A DNA stretch of 64,000 nt from the NCBI RefSeq assembly GCF_013409365.1, contig NZ_JACCBA010000001.1, positions 3,286,001 to 3,350,000 of the forward strand. Direction: 5' to 3'. Made by a program: the position numbers and the translations under genes. Shown piece after piece: positions 19,700-27,410 of the stretch; the stretch's first letter is position 1, and every line of letters starts with the position of its first letter. The notes under the pieces were generated by a model, which saw only the letters and a list, made by a program, of their open reading frames with translations, did no database searches and was not told the origin of the DNA. This stretch comes from Actinomadura luteofluorescens. Lineage in GTDB: Bacteria > Actinomycetota > Actinomycetes > Streptosporangiales > Streptosporangiaceae.

Positions 19700-21088
19700 T
19701 CAGCCGCGGGGGCGGAGGCCTGCCCAGACGAGGACCGCGCTGGCCAGGGTCACGGCCACGTCCACGCCGAGGGCGAGGTGGATGCCGGCCAGTTCCACGC
19801 TCCGCGTCGCGGCGACCGAGCCGAGGATGGGGATGCCGATGGTGATGGCCACCTGCTGGGTCATCAGCGTCAGCCCGGTCGCCAGGCCCTGCTCCTCGTC
19901 CGGGAGCCCGGAGGTGCCGGTGACGGTGTACGCCACGATGCACGTCACGTGCCCGAAGAAGCCGACGAACAGCGCGGGGATCAGGATCGCGAGCGCCGTC
20001 CGGTCGGTTCCGAGGAACACCAGGGGCAGGGTCGCCAGGCCCTGCACGGCCAGGCCGCAGCTCAGCACGGCCCGGCCGCCGAAGCGCCCGATGACGCGCC
20101 CTGCGATCACTCCGGCGCCGACGGACGCCAGGCCCGGGACACCGAGGACGAGACCGGTCTCCAGCGGCGTGAAGCCGAGGACGTTCTGCAGGTAGAGCGT
20201 CATCAGGAAGATCATGGCGGGCTCCATGGCGAAGACCACGAGGCCCGCGTAGTTGCCCCACTTCACCGTGGGGCGGCGGAGGATGCGCACCGGGGCGAGC
20301 GGCGCGGGCGAGCGCAGTTCGATCGCCCAGAAGGCACCCAGCAGCAGCACGCCCGCGACGGCGGCGGGGACGTTCCGCTCGATGACCGCGTAGATCGCGG
20401 CGAGCAGGCCGCCGGTCACGGTCACCGCGCCGGGCAGGTCCAGCCGCAGCCGGGCGGGGCGGACGCTCTCGCCGATCAGGGCGGGGGCGGCCACCAGCAC
20501 GGCCACGGCGACCGGGACGTTGATGAAGAACGCCGCCCGCCAGCTCAGCAGGCTGACGAGGGCGCCGCCGACCAGGGCGCCGACGGTGAAGCCCGCGGAG
20601 AGCAGGGCACCGTTGAGGCCGAGGACGCGCTCGCGCAGCGGGCCCTCCGCGAACGTGCTGGTGATCAGGGAGAGCGCCGCGGGGGTGGCCATCGCCGTGG
20701 CGAACCCCTGGAGGGCCCGGGCGGTCAGGAGCGTCTCGGGGCCGGCAGCGAAGCCGCCGAGCAGCGAGGCCCCGGTCAGCAGCGCCATCCCGGAGAGGAA
20801 CAGCCTGCGGCGGCCGAACAGGTCCGCCATCCGGCCGAACACCAGCGTGAAGCCCGCCGCGGGCAGCGCGTACGCGGCGGTGATCCAGGGCAGGCCGTCG
20901 GCGCCCAGCCCGACGCCCTCACCCGCCATCGGAAGGGCGACGTTCAGGATGGAGAAGTCGACGGAGAGGGTGAACCCGGCGCCGAGCAGGACGAGCAGGA
21001 TCAGCCGCTGCCTGCCGCCGATACGCGGGGGCGACGCGGTCTTCGTGGGCGGGGTCGTTTCCGTGGGCGGGGTCGTTTCCGTGGGCAT
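19700..21088 (-). CDS. MFS transporter, DHA2 (EmrB/QacA-like) drug exporter
   Basis: A 462-residue multi-pass exporter. The N-terminal half carries DFSILNVALPMAG, the motif A segment FGRMADLFGRRRLF and the DHA-type motif around AGFTVGALVGGALVS. The ATG at 21086-21088 is chosen over one seven codons upstream because of a GAAAGGG ribosome site. The N-terminus contains a short internal repeat (TETTPPTETTPPT) from an 18-base tandem duplication at 21054-21086. It follows an ArsR-type repressor and is likely controlled by it. The drug is unknown. Confidence 0.85.
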   Translation of the reverse strand: MPTETTPPTETTPPTKTASPPRIGGRQRLILLVLLGAGFTLSVDFSILNVALPMAGEGVGLGADGLPWITAAYALPAAGFTLVFGRMADLFGRRRLFLSGMALLTGASLLGGFAAGPETLLTARALQGFATAMATPAALSLITSTFAEGPLRERVLGLNGALLSAGFTVGALVGGALVSLLSWRAAFFINVPVAVAVLVAAPALIGESVRPARLRLDLPGAVTVTGGLLAAIYAVIERNVPAAVAGVLLLGAFWAIELRSPAPLAPVRILRRPTVKWGNYAGLVVFAMEPAMIFLMTLYLQNVLGFTPLETGLVLGVPGLASVGAGVIAGRVIGRFGGRAVLSCGLAVQGLATLPLVFLGTDRTALAILIPALFVGFFGHVTCIVAYTVTGTSGLPDEEQGLATGLTLMTQQVAITIGIPILGSVAATRSVELAGIHLALGVDVAVTLASAVLVWAGLRPRG

Positions 21089-21181
21089 GGCAAGGAGCCC
21101 TTTCCGCAAGGGGGTTCGAAAGCGCAGGACGGTCAGGGCGTCCGGCGTGAGACGGCCGTGAGCGGCCGATGGCGTGGGCGG

Positions 21182-21535
21182 CTAGCGGGCGTCGCGCTCG
21201 GCTTCTTCGGCGATGCGCTTGACGTTCGCCAGGCGGCGGTCCCAGTCGGCCGCGAGGGAGGCCATCCACCGCGCCGTCGCGTTCAGGGCGGCGGGCCGCA
21301 CCGCGTAGCGCACCTCGCGTCCGACCCGGCTGCTGGAGACCAGCTCGGCCGCGTCCAGGACGACCAGATGCTTGACCACCGCCTGCCGCGAGACCGGGAG
21401 GCGCCCGGCGAGGGTCGTGGCGGTGGCCTCGCCGTGTTCGGCGAGCAGGTCGAGCAGGCGGCGCCGCGTCGGATCGGCCAGCGCGGCGAGGACGCTGTCG
21501 ACCGGCGCGGCGCCGTCGTCGGGGGTGTCGGTCAC
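21182..21535 (-). CDS. ArsR-family winged-helix transcriptional regulator
   Basis: A 117-residue repressor with a winged helix: LADPTRRRLLDLLAEHGEATATTLAGRLPVSRQAVVKHLVVLDAAELV spans residues 19-66. No metal-binding Cys pair is visible, so it belongs to the SRPBCC-linked, non-metal ArsR group. The GTG start overlaps the SRPBCC stop (GTGA), so the two are coupled. Two palindromes upstream of the operon (21997-22016 and 22033-22048) are its likely operators, by inference. Confidence 0.88.
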   Translation of the reverse strand: MTDTPDDGAAPVDSVLAALADPTRRRLLDLLAEHGEATATTLAGRLPVSRQAVVKHLVVLDAAELVSSSRVGREVRYAVRPAALNATARWMASLAADWDRRLANVKRIAEEAERDAR

Positions 21536-21969
21536 GCGGATTCGACGCGGGTCTTGAAGGCGTCCAGCACCTGGGGCCAGCCGCCGGTGTTGTCCTCCAC
21601 GGCCTTGCGGCGCAGGTCGTCGGATCCGGCCAGCGCGGCGAAGCCGCTCTCGACGACGCGCAGCCGCGTCTTGCCGCCCTCGGGGGTCAGCGTGAACTCC
21701 ACGAGGGTGCTGTTGTCGTCGCGCAGCTCCTCCCCCGGGAAGGCGCTGACCCAGCGGTAGGCGACGTAGGTCGGCGGCTCGACCTTCTCCACGCGCACGG
21801 GGAAGTCGCCGTGCTCGGCGTTCTTCACCACCATCGACTCGCCCTCCGCGGCCCCTCCGGGCGGGCCCGGCACGTCGGCCACCCAGAACCCGGGGTCGGC
21901 CACCAGCGACCAGACCCGGTCCAAGGATGCCGCGATCAGGGTTTCACGTTCAATTCGGTTCTCACTCAT
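21532..21969 (-). CDS. SRPBCC (AHSA1-like) domain protein
   Basis: A 145-residue START/Bet v1-like protein, first gene of the operon. The N-terminal IERETLIAASLDRVWSLVADPGFW and the C-terminal GWPQVLDAFKTRVE segments are typical of AHSA1-related proteins found beside ArsR regulators. It probably binds a hydrophobic ligand. The ATG at 21967-21969 has GGGAG upstream. It is coupled to the ArsR gene and followed by an MFS exporter, so a ligand-sensing and export role is plausible. Confidence 0.82.
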   Translation of the reverse strand: MSENRIERETLIAASLDRVWSLVADPGFWVADVPGPPGGAAEGESMVVKNAEHGDFPVRVEKVEPPTYVAYRWVSAFPGEELRDDNSTLVEFTLTPEGGKTRLRVVESGFAALAGSDDLRRKAVEDNTGGWPQVLDAFKTRVESA

Positions 21970-21996
21970 CTGGCTGCTCTCCCGTTCGTCCCGTTG

Positions 21997-22048
21997 GTGC
22001 AACCTCAGGGTTGCACATAGGCACCCGGCGACGCAACCCTGCGGTTGC
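21997..22048 (-). promoter_or_regulatory. Two tandem palindromic operator candidates
   Basis: A perfect 8-4-8 palindrome GTGCAACCTCAGGGTTGCAC (21997-22016) and a perfect 6-4-6 palindrome GCAACCCTGCGGTTGC (22033-22048) share GCAACC/GGTTGC arms, with centres 34 bases apart. They lie 28-80 bases upstream of the SRPBCC-ArsR-MFS operon and on the other side precede the cupin gene. Best reading: operators of the operon's own ArsR repressor, spaced about three helical turns. Confidence 0.7.
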
Positions 22049-22163
22049 ACATTGCTGGAGCGGACCTGTCCGGCCTGGTCGGGGCCCGTGCGATGTCCGC
22101 GATGCGCAAACGGCGGCGTCCGCCACAGGAAAGACCGGGGGCCCGCGCAGGGGGTTCACTCGC

Positions 22164-22197
22164 GAAGACGCACCGCGAGAGAAGACGCACCGCGAGA
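22164..22197 (+). repeat. Perfect 17-base tandem duplication in the cupin 5' leader
   Basis: The unit GAAGACGCACCGCGAGA occurs twice without a gap. The second copy ends in the AGAGGAG ribosome site of the cupin gene at 22210, so the leader was extended by exactly one unit. Confidence 0.75.
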
Positions 22198-22209
22198 GGA
22201 GCCGTTCCC

Positions 22210-22743
22210 ATGCCGGAGACCCCCGGTCCGGAGTTCTGGAAGAACCTCAGGCCGATCGAGAACTCGCAGAAGCCGGACGCGCTGCCGGAGGTGTACCTGC
22301 CGAAGGTCGCCACCGACGACGACCGGTACTACGTGCCGTTCACCGACACGGTCGGGTCGCGGCCGCTGTGGATCAACGTGAAGGACAACACCTGGTCCGA
22401 CGTCCTGCGGTCCAAGGAGGCCGGGCTCGTCAACCGGCACTACCACCCCCACGAGGTGTTCGCCTACACGATCTCCGGCAAGTGGGGATACCTGGAGCGC
22501 CCCTGGACGGCCACGGCCGGCGACTTCGTCTACGAGGCGCCCGGCGAGGGGCACACCCTCGTCGCCTACGAGCACGAGGAGCCGATGAAGACGCTGTTCA
22601 TCGTCAAGGGCCCGCTGATCTGGCTGGACGAGAACGGCGAGCCCGAAGGCCTCTTCGACGTCCACGACTACATCGACATGTGCCGCAGGCACTACGACGC
22701 GGTCGGGCTGGGCGCGGACCTCATCGACTCGCTCTTCCGATGA
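22210..22743 (+). CDS. Cupin-domain protein, 2,4'-dihydroxyacetophenone dioxygenase-like
   Basis: A 177-residue single-cupin protein. Candidate metal ligands His77, His79, Glu96 and His115 (RHYHPHEVF, YLERPW, GEGHTL) follow the arrangement known for 2,4'-dihydroxyacetophenone dioxygenase, an Fe-dependent C-C bond-cleaving enzyme. The ATG at 22210 is preceded by AGAGGAG; an open frame upstream has no similarity. It is divergent from the SRPBCC operon and followed by an AraC regulator on the same strand, which may control it. The true substrate is unknown. Confidence 0.75.
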   Translation: MPETPGPEFWKNLRPIENSQKPDALPEVYLPKVATDDDRYYVPFTDTVGSRPLWINVKDNTWSDVLRSKEAGLVNRHYHPHEVFAYTISGKWGYLERPWTATAGDFVYEAPGEGHTLVAYEHEEPMKTLFIVKGPLIWLDENGEPEGLFDVHDYIDMCRRHYDAVGLGADLIDSLFR

Positions 22744-22808
22744 GCACGGCGCGCGTCACGACGTAGGCTCCGTCGCGGGGACGCGCCCCGCGGCAGAAGG
22801 AGCGGACC

Positions 22809-23744
22809 ATGCCGGCACCGATGATCTCCGAGGCCAGCACGGAGGAGGTCGACCCGCGCGACCGCATCGAGTTCTGGGAGGACTACAACCGCAGGGCGCT
22901 GGTCGGGCTGTCGTGCACCTCCTACTCCGAGGACGGGCTGCTGGCCCGGCAGGCCAACTTCCGGCTCGGGGACGTCCGGCTGGCCGACATCAGCGGCAAC
23001 GCCCACGCGGTGGAGCGCACCCCGCAGGTGGCCAGGTCGGCGCCGAAGGACTCGGTGTTCGCGACCCTGCTGGTCGAGGGCGAGGCGGTGTTCCTGCACG
23101 AGCACGGCTGCCTCGCCGCGACCGCGGGCGACCTCGTCCTCTACGACACGCGCCGCCCCTACCTGTTCGGGTTCTCCTCGTCCATGCGGCAGTTGCTCGT
23201 GGACGTCCCCCGCGATCTGTTCGTCGAGCGGTGCATGGCGGGCGGCGTCCCCGCCCCCGTGCTGTTCGGGCGCGGGACCGCCCGGGAGGGCGAACTGGTC
23301 GTGGCGCTGCGGTCCGTCCTGGAGAAGCCGGGCGCGCAGTCCCGCGGGAACGTCCTCGACCTGTTGCGCATGCTCGCCACGGAGCGGTCGGGCGGACGGT
23401 CCGCGCCCGCCGCGTACCAGACCCAGCTGATCGTCGCCGAGGACTACGTCGAGCGGCACCTGCACGACCCCCGCCTCACCCCCGGGCAGGTCGCGGGCGT
23501 GCTGGGGGTGTCGGTACGGCATCTCGGCCGGATCTTCGAGGCGGCCGGCACCACCCCGGCGAGGCACATCCTGGAGCGCCGCCTCCAGCGGGCCCACGAC
23601 GACCTCGCCTCCCCCCGCACCGCCCGCACGACCATCGCGGACGTCGCCTACCGCTGGGGCTTCTCCAGCCAGGCGCACTTCGCCCGCCACTTCCGCGCCC
23701 GCTTCGGCCGCACCCCTTCGGAGACCCGCGCGTCCGCCCGCTGA
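22809..23744 (+). CDS. AraC-family transcriptional regulator
   Basis: A 311-residue regulator with an N-terminal AraC-binding-like sensing domain (about residues 20-190) and a C-terminal double helix-turn-helix (about 205-305) ending in the family-typical RWGFSSQAHFARHFRARFGRTPSE. A GGAG site lies nine bases before the ATG. It is 65 bases downstream of the cupin gene and co-oriented, so it could activate that gene. Confidence 0.88.
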   Translation: MPAPMISEASTEEVDPRDRIEFWEDYNRRALVGLSCTSYSEDGLLARQANFRLGDVRLADISGNAHAVERTPQVARSAPKDSVFATLLVEGEAVFLHEHGCLAATAGDLVLYDTRRPYLFGFSSSMRQLLVDVPRDLFVERCMAGGVPAPVLFGRGTAREGELVVALRSVLEKPGAQSRGNVLDLLRMLATERSGGRSAPAAYQTQLIVAEDYVERHLHDPRLTPGQVAGVLGVSVRHLGRIFEAAGTTPARHILERRLQRAHDDLASPRTARTTIADVAYRWGFSSQAHFARHFRARFGRTPSETRASAR

Positions 23745-23778
23745 CGTGCGGTTGCGCCGGTGAGCGAGCCCGGAAAGG

Positions 23779-24288
23779 ATGATCCACACTCACAGCGAAG
23801 GCGGCAATGTGGACATCTCGGTCAAGTACCAGCCCACCGAGGACGAGGTGACCCGGGCGTTCACCGAGGGTTTCAAGCGGCAGCTCACGGTCCTGTACGC
23901 GGTTCTCGTCATCGTCCTGCTCGGGGGCGCGGCGTACAGGTTCGCCGCGGGTGACCCGGGAATGGGCATCGGCGCGCTGGTGGCGGCGGTCCTGAGCCCC
24001 CTGGCGGGGACGTGGTGGCTTCGCAGGCGCGCGCGGCGGATGCTCTCGTTCCTCTGCGTCCCCACGACGGTGCGGGTGACCGACAGCGGCTACGACTGCC
24101 GGACGGACGAGTCCACCACGGAGATGCGGTGGACCATGTTCTCCCACGTGTACCCCACCCCGGAGTTCTGGCTGCTGTACGTGAACGACCAGCCCGCCGC
24201 CTTTCTCCCCAGGGCCGCCTTCGATGCCGCCCAGCAGGCCGAGATCGACGCCTTCCTGGCCGCTCGCAAGATCAGTCGGAGTCGGTGA
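23779..24288 (+). CDS. YcxB-like membrane protein
   Basis: A 169-residue protein with a membrane hairpin (about residues 38-80) followed by a soluble domain containing TVRVTDSGYDCRTDESTTEMRWTMFSHVYPTPEFWLLYVN and a final PRAAFDAAQQAEIDAFL. This is the YcxB layout. The ATG at 23779 has its purine run too close, so the GTG at 23809 (codon 11, preceded by GAAGG) may be the true start. The end overlaps the convergent next gene by 17 bases. Confidence 0.7.
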   Translation: MIHTHSEGGNVDISVKYQPTEDEVTRAFTEGFKRQLTVLYAVLVIVLLGGAAYRFAAGDPGMGIGALVAAVLSPLAGTWWLRRRARRMLSFLCVPTTVRVTDSGYDCRTDESTTEMRWTMFSHVYPTPEFWLLYVNDQPAAFLPRAAFDAAQQAEIDAFLAARKISRSR

Positions 24289-25387
24289 CGGCCAGCACGG
24301 CCACCGTCCGCCGCTCGGGGCGCAGGGCCGCGATGCCCACGTCCAGCGGCGGGACGACCCGGAGATGCCAGTCCGAGCCGTAGAAGAGCCATGTGCACCG
24401 GTCGGCGCCTCGCTCGACCGCCGCCGGGTCGGCCTCCTGGACGTCCGCCAGCGCCGCCAGCGACTCCCAAGACGCCTTGCGCGCATAGGCGCCGTGCATG
24501 CGGGGCCCGTAAGCACCGCCGGAAGCGGCCCCGCCGAACAGCGTCCGCAGGACGTCGACGGTGGTCGCCCGCCGCACTCCGGCCGTGGTGGCACCGGTGC
24601 TGGCTGCCGGCAGGAGGCGGAGCAGCGAAGCACCGAAGTCGGCGGGGGCCAGCGGGCGGTCCAGCCGGAACAGCCCCGCCTCCAGGGCATCGGCGCCCGA
24701 CGGCCAGTTGCGGTAGGCGCTCAACGCCTGCCGAGCGTCGGGCCAGTCGACCGCCGCCACCCCGATGTCGAGACCCGTGGCCCCCGGCGCCTCCGGCGCC
24801 CCCTCGCCGGGCGGGCGCCAGGGCCCGGCCGGGCCCGGATGCCGGGGCAGCCCGAGATGCCGCTCGGCCCCGACCGGGCGAAGCGGCAGGTTCGCCAGCG
24901 GATGCCCGGCGTCCCGCAGCCTCCCGGCGAACCCCGCGGCGGACGCCGCGTCGTGGCGCAGGGCCGTCTCCTGGAGGAGGCAGGCCGCGAGTTCGTCCGA
25001 CGCTTCGGCGTCGTCGAACACCGCGAGGAGATGCTCGGCGGGCTGGGCGCAGGCCAGCCACTCCGCGACCTCCGGCAGGCTGTAGCGAAGGTCGCCGCCC
25101 CACGCCAGCCCCTCGGCCGCGAGGGCGCGGACGCGCGCGGTGCGCTCCGCGCCGCCGGGCGCGCTCGCCAGCCGCCGCAACGCGACCTCGAAGCCGTACC
25201 GCATCGGGTGGGTCGGCTCCCCGACCTCCAGCAACGCCGCCAGCAGCCGTTCGAGCCACTCCGGCTCCGCCTTCTGGACGGCGTTGTCGGTCACCTTGAC
25301 GGCCCTGTCCCAGTGGCGGTCCCTGTAGGTGTCCGCCAGTCCCATCCGCCGGACGGCCTTCTCGATCTCCACACCGCGCAGTCTCAC
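24272..25387 (-). CDS. Uncharacterised 371-residue protein (possibly DUF6183)
   Basis: A soluble, mostly helical protein. The first 150 residues resemble short helical repeats (EWLERLLAALLEVG, ERTARVRALAAEGL). The middle is Pro/Gly-rich with PGPAGPWRPPGEGAP near 190. The C-terminal third has GADRCTWLFYGSDWHLRVVPPL. I recall similar Streptomyces proteins as DUF6183, but cannot verify this. No catalytic motif stands out. It faces a YcxB-like gene and lies back to back with an RraB-like/HEAT protein gene, 37 bases away, so they may share a promoter region. Confidence 0.55.
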   Translation of the reverse strand: MRLRGVEIEKAVRRMGLADTYRDRHWDRAVKVTDNAVQKAEPEWLERLLAALLEVGEPTHPMRYGFEVALRRLASAPGGAERTARVRALAAEGLAWGGDLRYSLPEVAEWLACAQPAEHLLAVFDDAEASDELAACLLQETALRHDAASAAGFAGRLRDAGHPLANLPLRPVGAERHLGLPRHPGPAGPWRPPGEGAPEAPGATGLDIGVAAVDWPDARQALSAYRNWPSGADALEAGLFRLDRPLAPADFGASLLRLLPAASTGATTAGVRRATTVDVLRTLFGGAASGGAYGPRMHGAYARKASWESLAALADVQEADPAAVERGADRCTWLFYGSDWHLRVVPPLDVGIAALRPERRTVAVLAVTDSD

Positions 25388-25424
25388 ACCCGGAATGTCG
25401 GAGAGCGACCCTTAGGCTGGCCCG

Positions 25425-26543
25425 ATGATCACGGCTCCGCGGCACGCCACCACCTACAGCCTCTTCGTCCCGGACGAGGCGGCCGCCCGTGAGGGGGCCC
25501 GGGCGCTCGCCGGACGCGGCCACGCGCTCGTGCGCGTCGCCCCGGACACCACGACCGACTCCGGGTGGCGGGTCGACGGCCTCGACGAGGGCCCCTATCC
25601 GGACGACGACGAGCGCTGGTGGGCGGCCGCCGAGCACCGCGCCGTCGCGGCGCTGGCCGAGGGGCTCGGCGGCCGCCTCTCGTGCTCGATGGCCCTTCCC
25701 GAGACCGCCCGCCGCTTCTTCCCCGAGGGTGAGGGCGTCTGCGACCGGAGCGCCGGCGACGTCCGCGACCTGCGGGTGGCCGTCCTGTCCCGCGAGCCCG
25801 CCCGCACGCCCGCGCCGGCCATCGTCCACGGCCTCGGCAGGCAGGAGCCGTCCGGCGGCCCGACGGGCGAGCCGATCGTCCTGGACGGTCTGGACGACAT
25901 CGACTGGTCGTCTCTGACCGGGGCCTACGGACCGGCCGACGAGGTCCCGGACATCCTGCGGGGCCTCGCCGCCAACGACGAGGGGTGGGAGGAGGCCGTC
26001 GAGGAGTACTTCAGCACGGTCGTCCACCAGGACACCTGCTACGACTGCACTCCAGAGACCATCGGCTTCCTCGTCCAGCTCGTCCGCGCGCCGCGGCTGT
26101 TCCCCGCGTACCGGTTCCACCTGCTGATCCACCTGGCCTACATCGCCACGATCGACCCCGTCCCGGAGACCGGCGAGCCCGACTCGGACGAGGCGGCCGC
26201 CTGCCGCGCGGTCATCGACCGCCTTCCCGGCCTGCTGGCCCTCTGGCCGGACCTGCCCGCGACGGAGCGCGCCTGGCTGATCGTCCTGGCGGCCGTCCGT
26301 CCCGGCGCGGAGCCGCGGCCCGAGTTCCGGGAGTTCCGGCACCGGGTGGACGGCCCGAGCCCCGCTCTCGATCTCGCGCTCGCCCTGATGTCCGGCGACG
26401 GCGGCGCCGTCCGCGAGTTGACGCTCGCCGCGGCCGCATGGGACGAGGAGGTCTCCGCGATGCTGGAGGAGCCGTTCTCCCGGCGCACCCGCGACCTGAA
26501 GGTCCTCTTCCACCTCGCGCTGGCCGAGCTCGCGCCGGCCTAG
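25425..26543 (+). CDS. RraB-like N-terminus fused to a HEAT-type domain, function unknown
   Basis: A 372-residue soluble protein. Residues 7-85 (TTYSLFVPDEAAAREGARALAGRGH...GWRVDG...AVAALAEGLGG) look like the RNase E inhibitor RraB fold. Residues 155-370 begin LDDIDWSSLTGAYGPADEVPDILRGLA and continue as paired helices with HQDTCYDCTPETIGFLVQLV. This second part matches a widespread actinobacterial HEAT-like domain. No enzymatic motif is visible. The start lies in a short gap shared with the divergent gene at 25387. Whether the N-terminus regulates an RNase is speculation. Confidence 0.6.
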   Translation: MITAPRHATTYSLFVPDEAAAREGARALAGRGHALVRVAPDTTTDSGWRVDGLDEGPYPDDDERWWAAAEHRAVAALAEGLGGRLSCSMALPETARRFFPEGEGVCDRSAGDVRDLRVAVLSREPARTPAPAIVHGLGRQEPSGGPTGEPIVLDGLDDIDWSSLTGAYGPADEVPDILRGLAANDEGWEEAVEEYFSTVVHQDTCYDCTPETIGFLVQLVRAPRLFPAYRFHLLIHLAYIATIDPVPETGEPDSDEAAACRAVIDRLPGLLALWPDLPATERAWLIVLAAVRPGAEPRPEFREFRHRVDGPSPALDLALALMSGDGGAVRELTLAAAAWDEEVSAMLEEPFSRRTRDLKVLFHLALAELAPA

Positions 26544-26548
26544 GCTGG

Positions 26549-27343
26549 TCAGCGGCCCTGGAAGTCCGGGGGGCGGTTCTCCAGGAAGGCCGTGATGCCC
26601 TCCTTGGCGTCCTCGGTGCCGGTCAGCTCGACCAGCTCGGACAGCAGGTGGGCGACCTGGTCCTCCAGGGGGCGGCCCTCGATGGCGAAGAACGCGTCGC
26701 GGCCGCGGCGCAGGCCCACGGGGCTCTTGGACGCGATCAGGCGGGCCAGCTCGTCCACGCGGGCGTCCAGCTCGGCGCGCGGGACGACCTCGGTGACCAG
26801 GCCGATGTCGCGGCCCTCGGCGGCGGTGACGCGGGCGCCGGTGTAGTAGAGCTTGAAGGCGTGCTTCGGGGCGACGTTCCGGTTGATGATCGCCATGATC
26901 ATCATGGGCCAGAGACCGACGTTGACCTCGGGCGTGGCGAGCTTGACGTCGTCGGCCGCGATGACCAGGTCGCAGGCGGCGGCGAGGCCGAGGCCGCCCG
27001 CGACGGCGTGCCCGGCCAGCCGCGCGATGATCGGCTTGCCGAGCCCGGGGAAGGCCGTGAAGAGCCGGAAGGGGGCGCTGTCGCGGACGGCGCCGGCGTC
27101 CGCGACCGACCGGCCGTCGGCCTGCGCCCGGCCGAGGCCGCCGAGGTCGGCGCCCGCGCAGAACGCCCGGTCCCCGGCGCCGGTCAGGACGATGACCCGG
27201 ACTCCGGTGTCGGCCCTGGCCCGCTCGAACGCGTCGAGCAGCTCGCCGATCATCTGGTCGCTGAGCGCGTTGCGGGCGTCGGGGCGGTTCAGCGTGATCC
27301 GCGCGATCCGCTCGTCCACCGAATACAGGATCGTCTCGTACAT
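26549..27343 (-). CDS. Enoyl-CoA hydratase/isomerase family protein
   Basis: A 264-residue crotonase-fold protein of fatty-acid or related acyl-CoA degradation. The oxyanion-hole segments are FCAGADLGG (61-69) and the helix GHAVAGGLGLAAACD (111-125). Glu139 (TPEVNVG) fits the second catalytic Glu of crotonase, but Gly119 occupies the place of the first, so it may be an isomerase or another crotonase type instead of a classical hydratase. The ATG at 27343 has GGAGG 11 bases ahead; a GTG at 27355 is possible. A hairpin separates it from the upstream thiolase gene. Confidence 0.85.
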   Translation of the reverse strand: MYETILYSVDERIARITLNRPDARNALSDQMIGELLDAFERARADTGVRVIVLTGAGDRAFCAGADLGGLGRAQADGRSVADAGAVRDSAPFRLFTAFPGLGKPIIARLAGHAVAGGLGLAAACDLVIAADDVKLATPEVNVGLWPMMIMAIINRNVAPKHAFKLYYTGARVTAAEGRDIGLVTEVVPRAELDARVDELARLIASKSPVGLRRGRDAFFAIEGRPLEDQVAHLLSELVELTGTEDAKEGITAFLENRPPDFQGR

Positions 27344-27363
27344 GTCCCCGGCCACCTCCGAAC

Positions 27364-27401
27364 GGTACCGCCCCCCGGAGCGGGCTCCGGGGGGCGGTGC
27401 C
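27364..27401 (-). terminator. Hairpin terminator after the thiolase gene
   Basis: A 17-pair GC-rich inverted repeat with one wobble and a four-base loop lies ten bases after the thiolase stop on the minus strand. There is no T run. It suggests the thiolase and hydratase genes are at least partly uncoupled. Confidence 0.65.
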
Positions 27402-27410
27402 TCGACGGAC

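Noticed and set aside
21054..21086. 18-base tandem repeat as a regulatory array
   Set aside because: It lies inside the MFS gene and only encodes the TETTPP repeat at the N-terminus.
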